Of a DNA stretch of 55,126 bases, positions 16,567 through 22,936 are shown one piece after another. The position numbers and the translations under genes are program-made. Each line of letters begins with the position of its first letter. Position 1 is the stretch's first letter. A model generated the notes under the pieces. That model made no database searches and had not been told where the DNA came from. It was given only the letters and a program-made list of their open reading frames with translations. Source of the stretch: Mahella sp. Lineage in GTDB: Bacteria > Bacillota > Clostridia > Mahellales > Mahellaceae. The stretch covers positions 1-55,126 of the forward strand of contig NZ_JAIHAU010000007.1 in NCBI RefSeq assembly GCF_020054945.1. Direction: 5' to 3'.

Positions 16567-16850
16567 GGGCGCTGTTGCGCCCCTTTCGCCCCGTAAGGGG
16601 CTTGTGACGCCCGGCATGCCGGGTCTCTCCTCGCCAATGTTGGCAGTCAGTACACCCGCATGGCACCGCCCTTACCCATCGGGCTTTTAACCATGCGGTT
16701 GTAGTGGTTAGGACTGGAGAAGCATCCTAACGTACGTTCTTTAACTCTCCTACCAACGTAGTGCTCGCGGCACTTAGGCTGGTCAATCAGGGCTCTTTCA
16801 AGCCCCCGCCTCCATAGGCGGTGGGTTATTGACCCCTTCATCATACCACA
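16567..16850 (-). ncRNA. Multi-hairpin structured RNA, HEARO/omega-RNA-like
   Basis: On the minus strand the order is as follows. GGTCAAT...ATTGACC closes a stem around CCGCC/GGCGG and GGGCT/AGCCC hairpins. Next come GTGC-CGCGA-GCAC, then GTTAGGA...TCCTAAC, then CCGCATGG...CCATGCGG. The palindrome CCCGGCATGCCGGG, GCCCC-TTAC-GGGGC and GGGGCGC/GCGCCCC follow. The closing GGTCA/TTGACC stem followed by a GTTAGGAT hairpin resembles HEARO (IscB omega) RNAs, whose guide lies at the 5' end. The guide would then be the genomic sequence just upstream (about 16850-16870). Family assignment is from memory of the fold. Confidence 0.5.
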
Positions 16851-16888
16851 CTGACTATATTTTACCCCTTACGGCTAATTTATGCAAG

Positions 16889-17857
16889 TTAATATCTACG
16901 CTCCACCGATTCATCCAGTATAGCCAACATTATGCGCTTGTACTCATTATCCGGTAGCGGTCTTAAATCTTCTGCCGCTTTATCGGCAAAATTTTGAGCG
17001 GTCGCACGAGCCCTCTCTATCCCTCCTGATGCTTTGACCATAGCCTTAACCGTTTCCACATCGTGAGTATCATACCCGCCTTTGCTCAGCACGTTCAGCA
17101 AAGGCATACGATAATCGGTATCCAGCGCATATATCAACGGCAGGGTATATACGCCATCTTCGAAATCAGCGCCTGCAGGCTTGCCCAATTCCTCCTGCCG
17201 GCCTTCAAAATCCAATATATCATCTATGATTTGAAACACCATGCCGAAATCCGTACCGAAATTTTTCAAGGCATTATATACGGTTTTTGAGCAATTTGCC
17301 CTTTTTGCGCCTATGACACAGCTCAGAGCAAACAGATCGGCGGTTTTATGCCTTATGCGCCTTAGGTAGGAGCGTACCGATACCGTCGTATTGTAGCGCT
17401 GTTGGTATTGATCGACTTCTCCTTCGCAGATCCGCTTTACAACCCTTGATACCTCATAAAGGTCGTCAAATGACACCTCTTTGCTGAGCAATGAAAAGAC
17501 TGTGCTGAATAAAAAGTCACCGGTAAAAACGGCCACATTCTTGCCCCAACGCGATTGCACCGTCGGCTCGCCGCGCCGTATAGACGCATCATCTATTATG
17601 TCGTCATGTACCAGCGTGGCCATGTGAAGGATTTCTATCGCTGCGGCCAGATTAATTATCTCATCGCGTTTATAATCGCCAAAGCGCGACGATAATATCA
17701 CCATAAGTGGCCTTAATCGTTTGCCTCCCGATCCGGCCAATTGATTGATAACATCAGAGAGCAAACGTTGATGCGTCTTAAGCGCTCGCTTTATATAATT
17801 ATCGACAGCACCCATATCTTGCTTAATATCATCGGTATAAAATTCAAACGCAGACAT
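16889..17857 (-). CDS. Polyprenyl synthetase (DmkB/HepT-like) of the electron-transfer locus
   Basis: This 322-residue trans-isoprenyl diphosphate synthase has the first Asp-rich motif in LVHDDIIDDA (about 82-91) and the second in QIIDDILDFEG (about 210-220), plus GGKRLRP near residue 44. It would elongate farnesyl diphosphate to the side chain of a quinone. Position at the end of an ApbE, NusG-II, Gx-transporter gene string is the same as dmkB in the Listeria flavin-based extracellular electron transfer locus, where it makes demethylmenaquinone side chains. It could equally serve general menaquinone or undecaprenyl synthesis. The start follows GGAGATAT. No UbiA prenyltransferase is in the window. 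Confidence 0.85.
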   Translation of the reverse strand: MSAFEFYTDDIKQDMGAVDNYIKRALKTHQRLLSDVINQLAGSGGKRLRPLMVILSSRFGDYKRDEIINLAAAIEILHMATLVHDDIIDDASIRRGEPTVQSRWGKNVAVFTGDFLFSTVFSLLSKEVSFDDLYEVSRVVKRICEGEVDQYQQRYNTTVSVRSYLRRIRHKTADLFALSCVIGAKRANCSKTVYNALKNFGTDFGMVFQIIDDILDFEGRQEELGKPAGADFEDGVYTLPLIYALDTDYRMPLLNVLSKGGYDTHDVETVKAMVKASGGIERARATAQNFADKAAEDLRPLPDNEYKRIMLAILDESVERRY

Positions 17858-17869
17858 AGCTATATCTCC

Positions 17870-18388
17870 TTATTTTATAAGCCACCTCATATGGCTTTTT
17901 ATATATCGTTCCAAAAATGATGCCACTAACCCTATAAAATAGCCGGCGATCACTCCGGTTATCAATAACGCCGGCAAATAAGCGAATATTCCGGCCGTGT
18001 TGGCAACTATACTAAATACCAGAAGCTGACCTATATTATGAAACACACCCCCCGCAATGCTTATACCGGCCAGACTAAAATATTTATAAAACCTTTTGTA
18101 CATAATGCTCATCACTACGGTGCTGAGCAGACCTCCGGCCAAGCTGTAGAAAAACACCACAAACCCGCCGCCGAATAGCGAGCCCAAAAACGTTCGCAGT
18201 ATGACCACTATAATAGCCTCTTTAAAGCCAAAAACCATTATAACTATTAAAGTAACGATATTGGCTAATCCCAGTTTTGCTCCGGGCGGCATAATACCCG
18301 AAAGCGGTATAAAGCTCTCAAATATATGCAACATAAGGGCTATGGACACCATTACACCCAGCAATACCATCTTATTAGTTATACGCAT
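17870..18388 (-). CDS. eetB: Gx transporter family protein (EetB-like)
   Basis: This 172-residue protein has five or six hydrophobic segments and the family pattern LSGIMPPGAKLGLANIVTL (about residues 29-47) and LGSLFGGGFVVFFYSLAGG (about 69-87). It belongs to the family once called heptaprenyl diphosphate synthase component I, an ECF S-component-like fold. In Listeria the homologue EetB, with EetA, is needed for flavin-based extracellular electron transfer. The gene lies 14 bases after eetA and 12 bases before the polyprenyl synthetase gene. The start after GGAG is preferred to an in-frame ATG 18 bases upstream, which would overlap eetA. Confidence 0.8.
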   Translation of the reverse strand: MRITNKMVLLGVMVSIALMLHIFESFIPLSGIMPPGAKLGLANIVTLIVIMVFGFKEAIIVVILRTFLGSLFGGGFVVFFYSLAGGLLSTVVMSIMYKRFYKYFSLAGISIAGGVFHNIGQLLVFSIVANTAGIFAYLPALLITGVIAGYFIGLVASFLERYIKSHMRWLIK

Positions 18389-18402
18389 AGAATCTCCAGT
18401 CA

Positions 18403-18786
18403 TCAATAAGCCACGCTATCCACACCGGCGGGCTGGCCCATAATCTGCACAGTCAGCTTATGCGGCAGGCATACTATAATCTCGCCAGGCTTATCTATCC
18501 ATCCCGTATTGACGCATATCCTATCAGTACAATCCGCATCTTTTACTCTGATACGACCGGCGCTCACTTCTATCGTATTATATCCTCCGCCGGCTATCTC
18601 TACAGTAAAAATATCATCCTCCTGCATACGCGACGCCGGTATTTCTCTGTAGATCTCATCACCTATTTTTATGACGGCCCCTGCAGCCTTTACGTCAGAT
18701 ATATTATCTCGATAGTACAATACCCCATAGCCGACCATTACGGCGACAGCTATAACGAGCAGCAGTATTCTATCGCCCTTCTTCAT
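18403..18786 (-). CDS. eetA: NusG domain II protein (EetA-like)
   Basis: This 127-residue protein has one N-terminal membrane anchor (about residues 7-25) followed by an extracytoplasmic NusG-domain-II fold. The pattern FTVEIAGGGYNTIEVSAGRIRVKDADCTDRICV, then LPHKLTVQI, is characteristic of the stand-alone family. A CxxxxC pair (DCTDRIC) is present. In Listeria the homologue EetA is required for extracellular electron transfer. Here it sits between the flavin transferase (17-base overlap with its 3' end) and EetB, the same company as in known FLEET loci. Its molecular role is unknown. Confidence 0.8.
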   Translation of the reverse strand: MKKGDRILLLVIAVAVMVGYGVLYYRDNISDVKAAGAVIKIGDEIYREIPASRMQEDDIFTVEIAGGGYNTIEVSAGRIRVKDADCTDRICVNTGWIDKPGEIIVCLPHKLTVQIMGQPAGVDSVAY

Positions 18787-19804
18787 ATATAAACTCCTCG
18801 TCGGTTATATTGATGTTATCCTTGAGGCCGCTGGACACAGTAATTTTTTTGTCGTTTGTTATCATGATACATTCCACATCAGACAGCTCCTCGACAAGTT
18901 CCATACCTTTTTCGGGGCCTAATAAAAATACGGTAGTTGAAAGGGCATCGGCATCTATGGATTTATCCGATATAATGCTGACGCTGGCCAACCCGTTATC
19001 CGCCGGATAACCGGTGGACGGATCCAAAATATGATGGTACCGCTTGCCATCTTTTATAAAGTAGCGTTCATATGTTCCCGACGTCACGACGGTCTTATCT
19101 GTTTCTTCGACCACCGCTACATAATTGCCGGTGGGCTTAAAAGGGTTCTGTATACCAACGCGCCATGGATTGCCGTCCGGCCTGGCACCCACCACTACAA
19201 CATTGCCTCCCAAGCTTATTATGCCGCTTTTGACACCATATTCCTTAAATATCCTTGCCGCCTCATCGCCTGCATATCCCTTTGCTATAGCCCCGAGGTC
19301 TATGGACATGTTTCTTTCCGGCAATCCTATAGTGCCCGACGACACGTCTATCTGTAGCTTTCTGTAATCTATAAGGGCTTTCGCGCCATCTATAGCTGTC
19401 TGAGACGGTACCTCCTCTTTCTTGCCTATGCCCCATAGATTTACCAATGGCCCTACCGTTATATCAAAGGCCCCATCCGACAATTGGCTGTAATGTTGAG
19501 CGGTCTGCACAACATACATGGTTTCATCGCTGACCTTTACAGGATTTTGTCCCGCGGATTTGTTTACTTTATACACATCTCCTGTTTCGGAGCTTACGCT
19601 CATCAGATCATCTATCTTTTTTATACGCCCCATAGCGGCGTCTATGGCTTTTTCGCCATTCGGGCCGTAAGCGGTGAGTTCCATCAATGTATCCATAAGG
19701 AATTCGGTTTCTACTGTTTTTTCGGGCTCCTTGCCGCATGCTGATATTATAGGCAGCAGGCTTATCATAATCAAACATAATAATACAAGCCTTTTATACT
19801 TCAA
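18770..19804 (-). CDS. fmnB: FAD:protein FMN transferase lipoprotein (ApbE/FmnB-like)
   Basis: This 344-residue protein begins with a lipoprotein signal (LLPIISACGKEPEK, Cys about residue 23). The ApbE fold follows: ETEFLMDTLMELTAYG, the metal/FAD-binding GAIAKGYAGDEA (about 173), ISLGGNVVVVG (about 196) and SSGTYERYFI-like TSGTYERYF (about 242) with HHILDPSTGYPA. ApbE enzymes attach FMN covalently to Thr/Ser of target proteins outside the membrane. As in Listeria (FmnB), it is next to eetA, eetB and near ndh2, so it probably flavinylates an extracellular electron-transfer protein. No PplA-like target is in the window. A TTG start is chosen because GAGGAG lies eight or nine bases before it and the longer frame has no ribosome site. 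Confidence 0.85.
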   Translation of the reverse strand: MKYKRLVLLCLIMISLLPIISACGKEPEKTVETEFLMDTLMELTAYGPNGEKAIDAAMGRIKKIDDLMSVSSETGDVYKVNKSAGQNPVKVSDETMYVVQTAQHYSQLSDGAFDITVGPLVNLWGIGKKEEVPSQTAIDGAKALIDYRKLQIDVSSGTIGLPERNMSIDLGAIAKGYAGDEAARIFKEYGVKSGIISLGGNVVVVGARPDGNPWRVGIQNPFKPTGNYVAVVEETDKTVVTSGTYERYFIKDGKRYHHILDPSTGYPADNGLASVSIISDKSIDADALSTTVFLLGPEKGMELVEELSDVECIMITNDKKITVSSGLKDNINITDEEFIYEEGR

Positions 19805-20112
19805 TCCTTTTGCTCCTCTAACAATTAAACTAATCAATAGTATAGCATAGTATTGTACAAAAATCGACAATAGCTTATTGGTTAATATTATATCAAATAT
19901 TCATCGATATTTCATCTGTTATATTGTGGGATATAATGATTCCATTGTTTGTTGCATTAAGCCAATATAATAACATTCTTCAGCAAAATATTGCTTGAAA
20001 AAAATATTATATATGATACAATATTAAAAGTATAGTATAATTATTGGATTAGTTATTGGATTGATTATTTAACAATCATGGTTAATATTTTAACGCAAAG
20101 GGGAGATGTTAT
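19805..20112. promoter_or_regulatory. Divergent control region of the electron-transfer locus
   Basis: This AT-rich gap of about 300 bases separates the fmnB operon from ndh2. On the plus strand TTGAAA (19995-20000) and TACAAT (20017-20022) are 16 bases apart, and another TATAAT lies at 20036. On the minus strand a TATACT box lies about 35-40 bases before the fmnB start but its -35 is unclear. No palindromic operator stood out. Nothing coding. Confidence 0.5.
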
Positions 20113-21915
20113 TTGGCACAGAAACGCATAGTGATACTCGGCGCCGGTTTTGGCGGTCTTACCGCAGCCAAAGCCATACACAAATATCTCAAAAACGATC
20201 AAGACGTCGATATTTTAATGGTAAACCAAAGCCCTTATCACGTATATCTTACCGAGCTGCATGAGGTAGCCGGAAGCAGGGTGTCGGAAGAAGGCATACT
20301 GGTACCGATAGAACACGTGCTCGAGCATACCAAGGTACGGTTCGCACAGGATACTATAAAAAAGGTAGATGTGGATAACCATAAGCTCATATCGGACCAA
20401 GCGGAATATCCCTTCGATTATCTCATAGTAGCTTGCGGCAGCCAACCTACGTATTTCGGCATCCCGGGCATGAAAGAAAATGCCTTAACGCTGTGGTCGC
20501 TCGATGATGCTAAAAAAATACATCAACATGTGCTGGATGTATTTGAACAGGCCGCTAAAGAAAAAGACCCTGCCAAGCGCAAGGAATTGCTAACCTTCGT
20601 GGTGGGTGGCGGCGGATTTACAGGCGTGGAAATGATGGGAGAGTTGCGTCAATGGACCGAAACGTTGTGCAAACAATACGGTATACCAAAGGAAGAGCGC
20701 ACCCTCATTATCGTTGAGGCATTGCCTAAGATACTGCCCAATCTGCCTGATTCACTGATCGAAAAGGCCAAAAATTACATGACTAAAAAAGGCATAAAGA
20801 TCATGACCGATTCGCCTATAACCGAGGTGGAACCCGGCGTAATACATCTGAAATCCGGAGAAGCTATAAAAGCGGGCACATTCATATGGACCGGCGGCGT
20901 GGAGGCTAAGGATTTTGTAAAAAACATCGGCCTTAAGACCGGTAAACGCGGCAGGATAGAAGTAAATAAATATATGCAATCGGTAGATGATCCTAATATA
21001 TATGTCATAGGCGATGACGCATACTTCGTTACCGAACACGGTGAGATGCCAGCTTTAGTGGAATCAGCCATGGAAAGCGCCGAGTGCGCGTGCTATAATA
21101 TAGCCGCCGATATACACGGCCAACCCAAGAAAGAATTTAAGCTGGAGCTGCGCGGCGTCATGGTATCCATAGGAAGTACTTATGCCGTAGCCAATGTCAT
21201 GAACATGAAAATGTCGGGCGTATTTGCTCTCCTGATGAAGCATCTTGTAAACCTGAATTTCTTATTCGGGGTAGGCGGCATAGAATCGATAGTAAAATAT
21301 ATAAAATACCATTTCTTCCAGAGCAACAGAGGCCGTCCTATGATCATAAAACATATGACGGTAAAATCCCAAACCTTCTGGTTATCGCTCATACGTTTCT
21401 TCCTAGGCCTTTTGTGGATAACCGAGGGCATAACCAAGGTACAGGACGGCTGGCTTTCAGGTTACGCCAAGATAGGCGACGTCGGCTCCGGTGCCAGTCT
21501 GCAGCTTGTCGGTCCGTCTACGCCAGGTTGGTACGCATGGATAGCTGAACATATAATATACCCTAATGCGATATTCTTCCAGTCGCTCATAGTGCTTACC
21601 GAGTTGGCATTGGGCCTTATGTTCATATTCGGTTTCCTAACATTCATAGGAGGCGTTATATCAGCCTTCATGAGCATAAACTTCATGTTATCGGCAAGCG
21701 CCAGCGCAGGGGCTGCTGTAACACCGTCATTGCTGAATCCGGGTAATCTCTGGATTTTGGTATTGTCCATTGCCATGCTGGGCGGTGCAGGACGAGCATT
21801 CGGACTGGATTATTACTTCATACCGTACTTGAAGGAATTGATACGTTATTACCAGCGCAATCACAGATTGACGCTGATCCCTTTGATAAAGCATGTATTG
21901 AAAGAAGACAAATAA
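20113..21915 (+). CDS. ndh2: Type II NADH dehydrogenase with membrane C-terminus (Ndh2 of FLEET type)
   Basis: This 600-residue flavoprotein has a dinucleotide-binding motif VILGAGFGGLTAAKAI at residues 6-21, a second one in FVVGGGGFTGVEMMGEL (about 160-176) and the FAD-site YVIGDDAYF (about 297). These are typical of NDH-2 enzymes, which oxidise NADH and reduce quinone at the inner face of the membrane without pumping protons. Unlike ordinary NDH-2 (about 400 residues) it continues with about 170 residues holding four hydrophobic helices in a DoxX-like pattern (FFLGLLWITEGITKV; LALGLMFIFGFLTFI). A membrane extension of this kind marks the Ndh2 of flavin-based extracellular electron transfer. 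It diverges from fmnB-eetA-eetB-dmkB. It has a TTG start with GGGGAG upstream. Confidence 0.88.
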   Translation: MAQKRIVILGAGFGGLTAAKAIHKYLKNDQDVDILMVNQSPYHVYLTELHEVAGSRVSEEGILVPIEHVLEHTKVRFAQDTIKKVDVDNHKLISDQAEYPFDYLIVACGSQPTYFGIPGMKENALTLWSLDDAKKIHQHVLDVFEQAAKEKDPAKRKELLTFVVGGGGFTGVEMMGELRQWTETLCKQYGIPKEERTLIIVEALPKILPNLPDSLIEKAKNYMTKKGIKIMTDSPITEVEPGVIHLKSGEAIKAGTFIWTGGVEAKDFVKNIGLKTGKRGRIEVNKYMQSVDDPNIYVIGDDAYFVTEHGEMPALVESAMESAECACYNIAADIHGQPKKEFKLELRGVMVSIGSTYAVANVMNMKMSGVFALLMKHLVNLNFLFGVGGIESIVKYIKYHFFQSNRGRPMIIKHMTVKSQTFWLSLIRFFLGLLWITEGITKVQDGWLSGYAKIGDVGSGASLQLVGPSTPGWYAWIAEHIIYPNAIFFQSLIVLTELALGLMFIFGFLTFIGGVISAFMSINFMLSASASAGAAVTPSLLNPGNLWILVLSIAMLGGAGRAFGLDYYFIPYLKELIRYYQRNHRLTLIPLIKHVLKEDK

Positions 21916-21920
21916 GTGAT

Positions 21921-21957
21921 ATAATTAAGGCAGAATCAAAGATTCTGCCTTAATTAT
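21921..21957 (+). terminator. Terminator after ndh2
   Basis: A perfect 17-bp stem with a 3-base AAA loop (GGCAGAATC-AAA-GATTCTGCC at its core, extended by ATAATTAA/TTAATTAT) lies just after the stop codon. The flanking AT-rich bases could make it work in both directions. Confidence 0.85.
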
Positions 21958-21981
21958 TTGAGTTACAGGAGGTTATATAAA

Positions 21982-22833
21982 ATGGAGAAACGTGTGCTCG
22001 GAAAAACAGGAGAAAAGCTCTCCATAGTTGGTTTCGGCGGAATAGTGGTATCAGGTATGGAACAGTCCAACGCCAATAACGTGGTAGCTGACGCCATAGA
22101 TAAAGGCGTCAATTATTTTGACGTGGCACCTACATATGGCGATGCGGAGGTAAAACTCGGATATGCTCTGGAAGGTAAACGCAATAACGTGTTTCTGGCT
22201 TGCAAGGCCGAAGAACGTACTAAAGATGGCGTGATGAAACAGCTCGAGCAATCATTGAAAAATCTGCGTACCGACCATTTTGATCTGTATCAGATGCATT
22301 CCATGACCACACAGGAGGATTTTGATACGGCCATAGGGCCTAATGGAGCTGTGGAAGCCCTTGTGGAAGCCAAACGTAAAGGTCTGACGCGTTATATAGG
22401 ATTTTCGGCTCATTCGGTGGAGATAGCCTTAAAGCTCATAGACGCTTTCGACTTCGATACCATATTGTTCCCTACCAATTGGGTCAATTTCTTCAATGCC
22501 AATTTCGGCCCGCAAGTGGTAGAGAAAGCCGCTCAAAAGGGTATGGGGTATCTGGCTATAAAGGCCATGGCCATGACCCCATTGGCTGAAAATGAGGCGC
22601 GTGCTTATCCAAATTGCTGGTATAAGCCGGTGGATGATCCTGAGCTGGCGGCACTGGCCTTGCGCTTTACATTATCCCAACCCGGTGTAACGGCGGCTAT
22701 ACCACCCGGAGATCCAAATTTATTTAAGCTCGCTTTAAGCATAGGCGAAAAACCTTTTGAGAAAATAACCGATGAAGAGATAGAGCTCTTAAAGCAACGG
22801 GCAAAGGGATTAAAATCCGTATTCCCGCAATAA
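21982..22833 (+). CDS. Aldo/keto reductase
   Basis: This 283-residue protein opens MEKRVLGKTGEKLSIVGFGG and has the family catalytic Asp and Tyr in YFDVAPTYGDAE (about residues 46-57). The catalytic Lys is in FLACKAEER and the His in LYQMHSMT. It should be an NAD(P)H-dependent reductase in the cytosol, substrate unknown; no C-terminal ferredoxin-type cysteines are present. The start is the ATG after AGGAGG; the in-frame GTG/ATG upstream would fall in the ndh2 terminator. It is a single gene between two terminators. Confidence 0.85.
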   Translation: MEKRVLGKTGEKLSIVGFGGIVVSGMEQSNANNVVADAIDKGVNYFDVAPTYGDAEVKLGYALEGKRNNVFLACKAEERTKDGVMKQLEQSLKNLRTDHFDLYQMHSMTTQEDFDTAIGPNGAVEALVEAKRKGLTRYIGFSAHSVEIALKLIDAFDFDTILFPTNWVNFFNANFGPQVVEKAAQKGMGYLAIKAMAMTPLAENEARAYPNCWYKPVDDPELAALALRFTLSQPGVTAAIPPGDPNLFKLALSIGEKPFEKITDEEIELLKQRAKGLKSVFPQ

Positions 22834-22860
22834 TACCGTGCAAAAATGATAGAGACAACA

Positions 22861-22880
22861 GGGGCGCATAATAGCGCCCC
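22861..22880 (+). terminator. Hairpin after the aldo/keto reductase gene
   Basis: GGGGCGC-ATAATA-GCGCCCC is followed by only two T residues. It lies between convergent genes and may serve as a weak terminator on both strands. Confidence 0.55.
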
Positions 22881-22936
22881 TTCAAATCCTTCATAAAGAC
22901 AATTCGTGCTGCAGCATAGTTATATAAATAAACAAC

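Larger units (their letters stand above)
16492..16850 (-). mobile_element. ORF-less IS200/IS605-type element carrying an IscB-like omega RNA
   Basis: The stretch between the polyprenyl synthase and UPF0182 genes holds a series of stable hairpins, then AAAGGAGG (a ribosome site with no ORF behind it). A terminal hairpin GGCGCA...TGCGCC and TTTTTGATGA follow. The order structured RNA, ribosome site, right-end hairpin is that of IscB/HEARO elements of the IS200/IS605 group with the nuclease gene deleted. No TnpA, TnpB or IscB frame is present. Element ends are estimated from the structures and cannot be fixed without comparison to other copies. It could only move with help from a TnpA elsewhere. 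Confidence 0.55.

Noticed and set aside
16286-16844. Minus-strand ORFs of 126 and 65 codons over the structured-RNA region
   Set aside because: The sequence is explained by RNA hairpins and the start of UPF0182; the predicted peptides show no TnpB, IscB or other protein features.
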